From assembly GCA_000471925.1 (NCBI GenBank), contig CP006667.1, positions 2,046,001-2,110,000 of the forward strand: DNA of 64,000 nt. The letters are read 5' to 3'. This document shows positions 17,490 to 25,873 of the stretch, in pieces. The stretch comes from Ralstonia pickettii DTP0602 (GTDB lineage: Bacteria > Pseudomonadota > Gammaproteobacteria > Burkholderiales > Burkholderiaceae). Below the pieces are notes generated by a model, which worked only from the letters and a program-made list of their open reading frames with translations, was not told where the DNA came from and ran no database searches. The first letter of the stretch is position 1. Each line of letters opens with the position of its first letter. A program made the position numbers and the translations under genes.

Positions 17490-17633
17490 AACGACGTCAA
17501 CGCCGAACGAGAAGCTCCCATCGCCTGCTGGACGGTATCGAGCTCATCCACATGATTGCCAAGGGCCAAATGCAATGCGCCGAAGGGAGCAGTCTGTCCG
17601 CTGCAGAGCAGTTCTATTCCCTGGCAACATAAG
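17490..17633 (+). pseudogene. IS6-family transposase, C-terminal fragment
   Basis: The frame ending at TAA 17631-17633 reads LLDGIELIHMIAKGQMQ, then a tail ending SAAEQFYSLAT. This is the characteristic end of IS6/IS240-type transposases. Only about 45 residues remain, directly after the Tn3 fragment. Confidence 0.7.
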
Positions 17634-17937
17634 CCCAATCAACCCGCCGGGTTCTTCGTCCTCGCTGGCTTACTTCGACAGAACCGCGGCGAGACCGAAT
17701 CCGCTGGTGCGGCAACGCGCCACGTCAAAGTCTGTGACCCGCGAAACCCCCGCTACAGGGGTGACCGTGCTTTCGGTGCTGATTGACACGGTTTCAGCAA
17801 GAAAACGGTTCTATATCAACGAGTTATGCAAGGAGCAGGCCAAGCACCGCCGAATTGATCCGGTAGCGCGGAAATAACCCGTCGTCGAGCAACTCCGCTT
17901 CCACCGGGGCCTCGGTCGTCCACTGCCGCTGCAGCAG
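17634..17937. other. Short non-coding junction between IS6 and IS66 remnants
   Basis: About 300 bases without a supported gene. A short stretch near 17947 (LLAEIQRQFGL in another frame) may be a frameshifted piece of the IS66 transposase N-terminus. Confidence 0.3.
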
Positions 17938-19515
17938 TTGGCCTGCTGGCGGAGATCCAGCGACAGTTTGGACTGGCAACGCGGTGATAGCCGCCGGCCT
18001 GCCCCGACTGGGGGATGGCGCGATGCGTACCGACCGCCGAACATATCACGGGCGCATGGCGCCCCCCAATCCAAACGCTTCGCGCCAAGCAGCGAGAAGA
18101 TCAAGGACCGCGTGTTCGACGAAGCCGAACAAATGGCCGCTGCGGCGCCGGCCAACGACGATGAGGACGAAGCGCTCGCCCCGCCGGACACGGGGCTGCC
18201 AGAGCCCGATAAGCCCGCAGGCCGCAAACGTGGCCGCAAGCCGCTGCCGGCGGAGTTGCCGCGCCAGCGCATCGAGTATGACCTGACCGAAGACCAGAAG
18301 ATCTGCCCGTGCTGCCAGGGCTCGATGCACCGCTTGGGCGAGGAAGTCAGCGAGCAGTTGCACATCGAAGCAAAGGTCTCCGTACTGCAGCACGTCCGCT
18401 TCAAATACGCGTGTCGGCACTGCGAGCGCAATGCCGAACGCACGCCGGTGGTGACCGCGCCGATGCCAGCGCAACCACTGCCGGGCAGCAACGCAAGCCC
18501 GGCAATGCTGGCGACAGTGACCATCGGCAAGTACGTTGACGGCACGCCGCTGTATCGCATGGAAGATGCGCTCGGGCGCGCCGGCATTGAAGTTGGCCGT
18601 GGCACGCTGGCCAACTGGATCATCCGGCCTGCCGAGCTGCATTACAGCCGGCTGTATGAGGCGCTGCGCCGCACGCTGCTATCGCAGCCACTGATCCATG
18701 CGGACGAGACAACGGTGCAGGTGCTCAAGGAGGAAGGCAAGGCCGCGCAAAGCAAATCATATATGTGGGTCTACCGCAGCGCGGAGGACTGCGGGGAACC
18801 CGTGGTGCTGTTCGATTACCAGCCAGGGCGCGGACAGGAGTACCCGCAGGCGTTTCTCGCCGGCTACGAGGGCATGCTGATGACCGACGGCTACAGCGCG
18901 TGGCGCACGCTTGAGGGCGTGACCCACTTCGGCTGCCTGGCGCATGCGAGACGCGCGTTTGTCGATGCGCTCAAGGGGCAGAAGAAGCTTGGCGGGCACG
19001 CCGCGCAGGCGCTCGAATACTTCAAGGCCCTCTACCAGGTCGAGGCGCTCGCCAAGGCTGAGTTGCCCGAAGGACAATCGCGCGCTGACTACACGTATCG
19101 GCTGCGCCAGCAGCATAGCGTACCGCTCCTGACGGCGTTCAAGGCGTGGCTGGACGAGCAGGCCCCGCGGGTGTTGCCAGAGAGCCTGCTGGGCAAGGCG
19201 ATCGTCTACACGCGGAATCAGTGGGAATACTTGAGCCGCTATGTTGTCGATGGGCGTGCGCCCGTGGACAACAACGTCATCGAACGAGACGTTAGGCCGT
19301 TTGCAACCGCGAGAAGGTCCTGGCTGTTCAGCGACACGGTCGCCGGCGCGAAGGCCAGCGCGATGGTCTATAGCCTGATGCTCACGTGCCGGGCCTGCGG
19401 CGTTGAGCCGTACGCCTATCTGCTGCACGTACTAACCGAATTGCCGCAGCGCGCCCCGGACGCGGACGTCATCGACCTGCTGCCGTTCAGCTTCGTCGCA
19501 GCGTCTGCCGCCTGA
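17938..19515 (+). CDS. tnpC: IS66-family transposase (TnpC), N-terminus probably damaged
   Basis: From about residue 45 the protein is a standard IS66 transposase: KRFAPSSEKIKDRVFDEAEQ, a Cys-rich zinc-binding region (CPCC ... CRHCE), the DDE domain with HADETTVQV, MTDGYSAW and APVDNNVIERDVRPFATARR, and a C-terminal domain. The first 45 residues (from TTG 17938) do not resemble the family, so the true start has been lost or shifted. The partner genes tnpA and tnpB are absent, so it is probably immobile. Confidence 0.8.
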   Translation: MACWRRSSDSLDWQRGDSRRPAPTGGWRDAYRPPNISRAHGAPQSKRFAPSSEKIKDRVFDEAEQMAAAAPANDDEDEALAPPDTGLPEPDKPAGRKRGRKPLPAELPRQRIEYDLTEDQKICPCCQGSMHRLGEEVSEQLHIEAKVSVLQHVRFKYACRHCERNAERTPVVTAPMPAQPLPGSNASPAMLATVTIGKYVDGTPLYRMEDALGRAGIEVGRGTLANWIIRPAELHYSRLYEALRRTLLSQPLIHADETTVQVLKEEGKAAQSKSYMWVYRSAEDCGEPVVLFDYQPGRGQEYPQAFLAGYEGMLMTDGYSAWRTLEGVTHFGCLAHARRAFVDALKGQKKLGGHAAQALEYFKALYQVEALAKAELPEGQSRADYTYRLRQQHSVPLLTAFKAWLDEQAPRVLPESLLGKAIVYTRNQWEYLSRYVVDGRAPVDNNVIERDVRPFATARRSWLFSDTVAGAKASAMVYSLMLTCRACGVEPYAYLLHVLTELPQRAPDADVIDLLPFSFVAASAA

Positions 19516-19568
19516 ACGACGACCGACCGCACCCGAGGCGCCGATCGGCCAAATGGGAGCACTCGCCC

Positions 19569-19913
19569 GTTACCCGGTAACTGGCGAGCCTACCGGCTCG
19601 CCTTGAAATAGAGATCCCATTGCTCCGAATCCGGATCGAGCCGGCGCACGATGGCGTCGTCGGCTCGCGCGATCAGCCGCTCCAGCACCTCTCGCTTCGT
19701 TACCGCGTAACGGCGTGCCAGCCGCGCGAGCGCGAGATCCGCTTCGCTACTTACCCACATGTCCAGCCGACGTTCTCCGTTGCCGTTCTTGCCCGCCGTC
19801 GCGCGCCTTGCCCGATAGGCCGCCTGCCGCTGAGCTGTCGTCTGCGCCATCCTGCACTCCCCTCGTCATGGTTACCCGGTAACGTTCCCGTCTTGCATAC
19901 GTTAACGGGAAAC
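19569..19913. promoter_or_regulatory. Cluster of GTTACC-type palindromes around a small regulator gene
   Basis: GTTACCCGGTAAC occurs at 19569-19581 and 19871-19883, GTTACCGCGTAAC at 19699-19711 inside the gene, and a degraded GTTAACGGGAAAC at 19901-19913. The copy at 19871 lies about 20 bases upstream of the start of the minus-strand gene. The pattern fits autoregulation by the protein encoded between them. Confidence 0.5.
19590..19850 (-). CDS. Small basic protein, probable ribbon-helix-helix-like DNA binder
   Basis: The 86-residue protein has a basic N-terminus (MAQTTAQRQAAYRARRATAG) followed by RRLDMWVSSEADLALARLAR and a helix-rich REVLERLIARADD segment, a pattern seen in ribbon-helix-helix repressors. 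A start at 19850 with AGGGGAG upstream is well placed. Its stop lies in a perfect hairpin, GGCGAGCC-tacc-GGCTCGCC (19584-19603). It sits between the IS66 transposase and the defence remnants, surrounded by palindromes it may bind. Confidence 0.55.
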   Translation of the reverse strand: MAQTTAQRQAAYRARRATAGKNGNGERRLDMWVSSEADLALARLARRYAVTKREVLERLIARADDAIVRRLDPDSEQWDLYFKASR

Positions 19914-19944
19914 GGTTCGACTCAACAAGGTGTGCTGAATTTAG

Positions 19945-21639
19945 CGCTTACACAAGTTGGACCCAACGCTTGGGCCATTGGCGAAGAAGCCGCCAGAGCT
20001 GCCGCAGGCATTGCCTGAGAAGGCTAAAGCTATCGACTTCACTAAGCTAGCCAAGGTAATCCGAGTTGACTTTGTTGCAGCCCAGCGAGGCCTAGGAACC
20101 GAAGAGGCCGAGTCGCGTTCGGCATCTGGTACCCATCGCGTTGGCATGTTCTCAACTCAATTGCTGAAGTACGCTAGGCAGCACCTCAATGTGGCGACTT
20201 CAAGCCAGGGCCATCATCCCGACCTTGTTGGAGCAATTGCCCAGGCTCAACTTGAGCTGGATGCACGAATCAAGACGGCTTTGACACCGTCTATTGAGCA
20301 CGTGAAAAAGCTGGGCTACCCCACGCTTCATGATCCTCAAGAAATTCACTTTCGCACGCGCATCCAAACCGGCGACCTGCTCGATCACAGCACGGCCGTT
20401 CAGTACCGCCTCGATGACACGCTAGCAGACGTCTTCCTTCCAGAGTATTCGATTGGTCTGGGCTATCAAAATCTCCAATCGCTGAGCTACCAACTGGTGT
20501 CGTTTCGCGATTCTCGCTTGAATCCCAAGGAGGGAAGTCCCGCGGCAGTTCACTTGGTCATGGTGGAGGAACCTGAGGCACACTTACACGTTCAAGTACA
20601 GCGAATCTTCACCCAGCGAGCGATGGATCTGATTACTCCTGCTGAGCAGGAGTACATGCATCTGAGCAGCCAACTGATCGTCAGCACGCACGCCAGCCAC
20701 TTAGCTCATGCTGAAAACTTCGACCGCCTGCGATATGTCCGGCGGACGGTTCCGTCCAAGCCGGGGGATTTGCCATGCTCTGACGTCATTAACCTCGCCA
20801 CCGCGTTCAAGACAGACAAGAAGACGCGCATGTTTGCCGAGCGGTACTTTCGCGTGCAGCATACGGACCTGCTTTTCGCTGACGCTGCCATCTTTGTGGA
20901 GGGCGCTGCAGAACGGATGCTCGTCCCGCTGTTCATCGAGCGCGATTTTCCCGAGCTTGATCGCCGCTACATCTCCTTCCTAGACATCGGCGGCCGGCAT
21001 GCACATCGACTGCGCCCGCTCGTAGAGAGGCTGGGTATCCCGACCGTGGTAATTACTGACATCGACCCGGTCCGCGTTGAGAAGACTGACGGGGGTAGAA
21101 CCGTTCGGAAGGCCACGGCGATCGATGACCCAACGAAGCTGGAATGCGGTAACGATACATTGAATTCGTGGCATCCAAAGGAAAAGCAGCTTCACCTTCT
21201 AGCGGTCCCGGCGGAGAAGGAACATACCTGGACCAATGGCAACGGCGGCCGTGTCCGCTTCGCTTGGCAGACTCCAGTCCCCAAGGACGGTCCCTGGCCC
21301 AGTTCGTTCGAAGACTCTCTTGTGCTTTCCAATATCGAATGGTTCAGGAGGCTGGGCGACGCCCAAGCCAAGGGGTCTGCCCTTGGCGAAGCGCCTCCGG
21401 AGAAGCTCCGCGGTCCGCTAGCGGCAGTCGTTGAGGCTGTCCAGAAAAGGCCAGAACCTAACGAGCTCTGCGTCGAGCTGCATGCCCTGTTGCGAGACGG
21501 ATTCAATAAGGGAGAATTCGCTGCCACCATGTTCGAGCAAATCAGTGAGGAGGAAGAGGTGGCATGTCCCGCCTACATCGGTGAAGCACTTGCTTGGCTT
21601 GACAAGGAACTCGCGCCTCTGAAAAAGGAGACGCTCTGA
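19945..21639 (+). pseudogene. gajA: GajA-like OLD-family nuclease, N-terminally truncated (Gabija)
   Basis: About 560 residues of an OLD-family ATPase-TOPRIM nuclease remain. Visible parts are the ATPase signature region (YQNLQSL), Walker B plus H-loop (HLVMVEEPEAHLHVQ, then STHASHLAH), and the TOPRIM domain with FVEGAAERMLVPLFIE (Glu315) and VITDID (Asp368/Asp370). The P-loop at the N-terminus is missing because the frame enters from IS66-linked DNA at about 19945. The next gene is a truncated UvrD-like helicase overlapping by 1 base, the gajA-gajB order of the Gabija antiphage system. Without the P-loop it should be inactive. Confidence 0.75.
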
Positions 21640-21986
21640 TGGCCGACCAGCTCGCAAGCCTTAATGACCGCGACGCCGGCGTCGTTGACGAGATTGTTGG
21701 ATATGTGACCAGTGCACCTCCAAGGAGCTTCTTCCTATTCGCTGGAGCAGGCTCAGGAAAAACTCGGACGCTTGTTGCCGCGCTCCGGAAGCTCACCGGT
21801 ATTGGTCCAAAGGAAGAGCAACCTCTAGCCACGCCGAAGGAACTCGACCTGCGCTTTGCCCGCGAGATGAGGGCGAAGTCCCAGACAATACGAGTCATCA
21901 CGTACACAAAGAACGCTGCCTTGGTTATGAGAACATCCATCGATGCGTTGGGCTTGCGGTCAATTTGCGGCTCAGCAACCATTTGA
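21639..21986 (+). pseudogene. gajB: GajB-like UvrD-family helicase, C-terminally truncated (Gabija)
   Basis: Only the first 95 or so residues are helicase-like: Walker A GAGSGKT at 36-42 and VITYT at about 88, as in GajB. The sequence then changes abruptly and stops after 115 residues; a full protein is roughly 500. The start ATG shares its A with the gajA stop (TGATG). The deletion joins it to a reversed SRAP gene fragment. Confidence 0.7.
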
Positions 21987-21995
21987 TCGCCCGGC

Positions 21996-22344
21996 AGCAG
22001 CCGCAGGAACGCTTGTCGGCTTTCACCGTCAGCATGGTGAACGAGTAAATGTCATCCGGCCGATCCCTCCAAAGGCCGGCTAGCCCAAACGCAGGCTCGT
22101 CGGTCAGCCAGATCTTTTACCGCGTCGACTTGGCCCCGGCTTCGTAGTTCGGCTCATAAACGGCCGTGGCCGGTAACGGCAAGATGCAGCCCATGGACGC
22201 GCACACCACAAGGTACACCGTATGGACATGCGGGGCTGGAGCTAGACCTTCCCGACAGGCCGTTGCCTTCCCGGACGTTGGGCGTTGGTAGTTGGCTGGC
22301 CGCTCGATGTTGCGAAGCGGCCAGTCGACATTGACAAACAACAA
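21996..22344 (-). pseudogene. SRAP (YedK/HMCES-type) protein, broken
   Basis: On the minus strand the sequence reads NVDWPLRNIERPANYQR, then a middle ending ATAVYEPNYEAGAKSTR, a stop, and KIWLTDEPAFGLAGLWRDRP with YSFTMLTVKAD. These are blocks of the SOS-response-associated peptidase family, which crosslinks to abasic sites. A TAA stands where Trp is expected, and both the N-terminal catalytic Cys and the C-terminus are lost. Confidence 0.65.
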
Positions 22345-22469
22345 GGGGATAAAGCTCCCTCGTAAAAACAGCGAAGACCAGTTAGCCTTGCCATCCTCTG
22401 TTGTAGGGGCTGTAGTCAGCGGGACCTCAGGCTAGTAACGTTGAATTGGCATCCAACGAGACACTCTCG

Positions 22470-22913
22470 CTATCGCAGCTCACATCGCATGCCAAGCGCC
22501 GATGCTTGGGCCGCGCGCTGGACTGCGGGCGATGACTTCACCTCCAGTGGCACTTTTTCATCCGCAACAAGCGAGAATCCCCAGCGAGCGAAGTAAGCGG
22601 GAGCCACCGTGGAGAAGAGATAGGCGTCTCGTGCTTCTGTGCCGCGAGCCCGCATCAATAGTGTTTCAACCAGACACCCTGCAATGCCTCTGTCTCGGTA
22701 ATCAGGTTCCACTGCTACTGAGCGAATTAGAACGCTCGAGCCGTGATGCTCCGCAGCTGCACATCCAATAATGCGGCCTTCATACAGCGCAACTTGGAAG
22801 TCCTCGATTATCTTGAATGTATCCGAGGTGGGGAGGCCGCATCGATCAAGCAATGCAGCTATGTGATGCCAATCTGAACGAAAGGCCGAACGTAAAACAA
22901 CGTCGGTCAGCAT
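22470..22913 (-). CDS. GNAT-family N-acetyltransferase, ArsN2-like
   Basis: The 147-residue protein has the GNAT acetyl-CoA-binding pattern (RSVAVEPDYRDRGIAGCLVE) and an ArsN2-like opening (LDRCGLPTSDTF) and closing part (YFARWGFSLVADEKVPLEVK, then a Ser/Ala-rich end). ArsN2 proteins occur with arsenic-resistance genes and are thought to modify arsenic-containing or stress compounds. Start ATG 22913 is chosen; the open frame upstream has no homology. No ars genes are nearby. Confidence 0.7.
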   Translation of the reverse strand: MLTDVVLRSAFRSDWHHIAALLDRCGLPTSDTFKIIEDFQVALYEGRIIGCAAAEHHGSSVLIRSVAVEPDYRDRGIAGCLVETLLMRARGTEARDAYLFSTVAPAYFARWGFSLVADEKVPLEVKSSPAVQRAAQASALGMRCELR

Positions 22914-23109
22914 GATGATGTAACTCCTGCGTGCGTCCTCTTCGGCCAAGAAGGCCGGTGGCGCGCATCTAATAATATTGAAGGCAACTATGTTGCCTTC
23001 TTTGCATGTCATTCCGGCAGTCATGCCACCGCCGATGGACTGTTCGCAAAGGCTATCATCGACCGAGTGGGCGGTCTGTAAGCGATTGTGATTGACGTTC
23101 TCTGCATCG

Positions 23110-23356
23110 CGTCGACGGCCCACCGAATTGCTGATTTTCGGTAATGCGCAGGGTGGCGCGCCTCTGATGGAGTGTGCGCAGTCGATCGGCATTGATCTGC
23201 CCTTGAAACTCGTGGTCGGACGCTGATGGGCGGACTGGGGCCAGTTACAACGATCCGGCGTTTCTCGCACAGCGGCGCGGTGTGCCCCAATGCCCCGCCG
23301 CAGGCAACTTGCGCGAAACCCTGTCGCGTTTGATTGGCGCGGCCGTGGCGCCGTAA
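23110..23356 (+). pseudogene. DUF302 protein, frameshifted
   Basis: One frame reads RPTELLIFGNAQGGAPLMEC and GIDLPLKLVVGR then stops; a second frame continues SYNDPAFLAQRRGVPQCPAA and ends LIGAAVAP at TAA 23354. Together they make a DUF302 domain with a frameshift near 23215. The start is not clear. DUF302 proteins are small and often found near metal-stress genes. Confidence 0.7.
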
Positions 23357-23751
23357 AAGCGTTCGAAGCCGGATTCCAGGAAGGCGCGAGCTCCTACGAC
23401 GCACTAACCTTGCCCGGCTCAGGCAAATAGAAAAGGCCCTCGGCCGGGGTGGTCGAGGGCTAGAAGTGGTAGCGGGTAGATCGCAGAACCACCCGAACGG
23501 AAGGACCGACCGGGTTTGGGTGTATTCACATCACTCATATTGGTGATGTTGGTTCGGAGCGACAGCCAGGGTGAAGCTGTTGCGCTGTTGCCGTCACAGG
23601 AGTGGATACAAAGCCTTACAAGACGCTCAAGCCGCAGTGGTCACCGTGACAACCTACCGTCGTTACACAAGGTAACCGGCTTTAGGTTCTGCTCCTACCG
23701 GACAGGGCGAGAACGCCCTAAGGTGTGAGCATCATTCGACGGAACAGCATC
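23357..23751. other. Intergenic region with a GC-rich hairpin
   Basis: GCCCTCG (23436-23442) pairs with CGAGGGC (23454-23460), and a smaller AGGGCG-agaa-CGCCCT lies at 23704-23719 upstream of the next gene. Nothing else is recognisable. Confidence 0.4.
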
Positions 23752-24057
23752 ATGCAGAAGATCTTGGCGGTTTGTGTAATCGCAGCCGCCTCCGCGCTTG
23801 CCTCAAGCGCTGCGCAAGCAAGAGTAGACGTCGGAATTGGCATCGGTATTCCAGGTGTCGTAGTTGCAGCACCTCCGCCCCCGGTGTACTACGAGCCGGC
23901 TCCTGTCTACGTTGCGCCGCGCCCAGTGGTAGTGGCGCCTGGTTATTACTACGACGATTGGCAAGCACGCGCATGGCGTGAGCAGCGGTGGAGGGAGCGC
24001 GAGTGGCGGGAGCGCCATCGCAAGTGGCACCGTTGGCACGATGACGAAGACGATTGA
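23752..24057 (+). CDS. Small exported PXPV-repeat protein
   Basis: The 101-residue protein has a signal peptide (MQKILAVCVIAAASALASSA, cleavage near Ala-Gln-Ala), a Val/Pro-rich middle with PPPPVYYEPAPVYVAPRPVV, and a basic, Trp/Arg/His-rich tail (WREREWRERHRKWHRWHDDE). Such small periplasmic or surface proteins are common in Burkholderiales and have no known function. ATG 23752 is preferred because it begins the signal peptide. Confidence 0.7.
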   Translation: MQKILAVCVIAAASALASSAAQARVDVGIGIGIPGVVVAAPPPPVYYEPAPVYVAPRPVVVAPGYYYDDWQARAWREQRWREREWRERHRKWHRWHDDEDD

Positions 24058-24282
24058 AGCCGATTCTCAGGGCGACGCGGTAAGTAAGCGTTGGGCTTTT
24101 CTTCGGCGCGCCCGAAAATGGTGCGTCTTGCGTGGTGCGTCTTGCGCAACCGCGTCCGGCTGTGCTGCCACCCCTGGAAACCGAAGTGGTGCCCGTCCTG
24201 CGGCAGCAGATGGCCCGGGCACTGGACGTAAGCGGCGCTGCCACACATGACCCCGTGGCGCGAGGCCGGCCGCCTCCCGCCG

Positions 24283-24732
24283 CTAGCCGCGCCGCCTGTC
24301 CTCATGCCGCGTCAGGCATTTCTGGAGGAAGCGGAACAGGTTGGTCCCGCAGTGCACGTGGACGCGTGGCAGGCCAAAGGGGTCGTCATCGACGCGTGCC
24401 AGGCCACGCTGCGTCAGCGTGGCATTGTCGTGGCCCGCCTCGCGCGCCATCTCCCGGTGCGCCGCCTGCTGTTCGCCATATGGATAGCAGAAGGCCGTGA
24501 CCGGCCCTGCCACCAGGTCCTCCAGGTCCGCCTTGGAAGCTGCGATCTGCCGGCGGGCTTCGGCCAGCGGCACCGCCGGCAGGTGTACATGGTCGATCGT
24601 ATGGGCACCGGCTTCATTGCCGAGGCGGGCCCATTCGCGTATCTCCGCCGCATTCATCAGCGGAGCAGGCGGCTATCCATGGCTGGCGTCCCAGATGTTG
24701 CTGTCGTCGATCTGGCACCGGCTTTAATGGCT
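24283..24732 (-). pseudogene. Polysaccharide deacetylase-family protein, fragment
   Basis: The minus strand encodes EWARLGNEAGAHTIDHVHLP and VAGPVTAFCYPYGEQQ, NodB-homology motifs with the metal-binding His pair. Upstream in the same frame DDSNIWDASHG is followed by a TAG where Trp is expected, and the N-terminal catalytic Asp motif is missing. The gene is therefore broken. Confidence 0.7.
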
Positions 24733-24838
24733 TTCTCCCGCAATGTGATCCATCCCTGACAATACACTCAGCCATGCTTGTCGCGTGACGTTGCATTGAC
24801 TAGAGTGAGTTCTTCTTCCGTCATAACAGGTGACAGTT

Positions 24839-25840
24839 ATGGTCGTTCGGAGAACCGAGAGTCGCATTCCGAGCCAACTCCAGGCTTCCGATCTGGGGTC
24901 GGCCGTAGTCTCGGGCGACGGCCATTGCGCGCTGGTTTCCTTTGTCACCTCTCCCATCGTTGTCAATCGCGATAACGTCTACGTCGTGTTCGTGACCGAT
25001 CCGGCGCTTGCTGCGTCGGCCGCGTTGTATGAATGGACGATGTCCCTGGATGGCGGCGCGCCTGACGTGCGCACCACGCCGCATGGCGAGCTGAGCTGCC
25101 GTCCGCCCGCAAGCGGCAGCCTGCATCTGCTGGTCCGCATCCTCGATGCCGGGAGCGCCGAGCAGGCACGGCTTGAAATGACGCAGGACGTGGTCGGAAC
25201 CAGCGCGGCACTCGAAGCGCTGATCGAGAGCGCACGTAACGAGCAAGGCCCGACGGTGGTCAATCCCGATGTCGCGCGCGAGCTGGTCAACGAGCACAAC
25301 CACTACTACCAGAATGTTGCGCTCGGCACGCCTGAGCCGGGCGATGGCTTCAAGACCTTCGTGTTCACGATGGTGCATGACGGCGCGCTCGAACAGGATC
25401 CCGACAACCGCAGGCAACGGCTGGACCGCATCGCCGCGTCACTGAACGACGCGGAGGGCGATTTCGCCACGCTCGCCGCGGGAGGATTCGGCGTCTGCGC
25501 GATCCGGATGGGGCTGCTCGCCATGACCACGCCGACCAGCGCGGGGGCGTCGCCCGCCCTGGCCTGGACCGAGCTGCCGGAGTCGGGCGCACCGCATGCT
25601 TCGGCCGAAGCGCAGCTTCGCCAGGCGCTCGGCGCGCTGGACGTGGACACGCGAACGGACCTGTTCAACCGCGCCCGCTTTCCCAAAAGCAATATTACCC
25701 AGTGCGGTCGCATTCTCGAGACCTTGCGCGACCGCTATTTCGGCGGCGTTGCGTTCAACGACGTGCTTACCGGCATGTCGGGCACGCGCGCGCACTGGAT
25801 CGTTCGCCACTATCGGGAAGGGCCGTTGCATCACGAGTGA
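24839..25840 (+). CDS. First gene of the six-gene giant-protein operon; unknown function
   Basis: The 333-residue protein has no signal peptide. Its N-terminal 110 residues look beta-rich and Ig-like (SFVTSPIVVNRDNVYVVFVT, LYEWTMSLDGG, LHLLVRILDAG). From about residue 120 it is more helical, with VVNPDVARELVNEHNHYYQN and GDGFKTFVFTMVHDGALEQD. I recognise no enzyme motif. ATG 24839 is preferred over GTG 24830 because AGGTG is 6 bases before it. The next gene follows after 33 bases. It may be a scaffold or adaptor of the system. Confidence 0.7.
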   Translation: MVVRRTESRIPSQLQASDLGSAVVSGDGHCALVSFVTSPIVVNRDNVYVVFVTDPALAASAALYEWTMSLDGGAPDVRTTPHGELSCRPPASGSLHLLVRILDAGSAEQARLEMTQDVVGTSAALEALIESARNEQGPTVVNPDVARELVNEHNHYYQNVALGTPEPGDGFKTFVFTMVHDGALEQDPDNRRQRLDRIAASLNDAEGDFATLAAGGFGVCAIRMGLLAMTTPTSAGASPALAWTELPESGAPHASAEAQLRQALGALDVDTRTDLFNRARFPKSNITQCGRILETLRDRYFGGVAFNDVLTGMSGTRAHWIVRHYREGPLHHE

Positions 25841-25873
25841 AATAAGAAGGGCTAACCACTCCGGTGAGGGACC

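Noticed and set aside
24796..24826. Promoter of the six-gene operon (TTGACT ... TCATAA)
   Set aside because: The spacing is 19 bases and the -10 match is poor and too close to the start codon; not strong enough to annotate.
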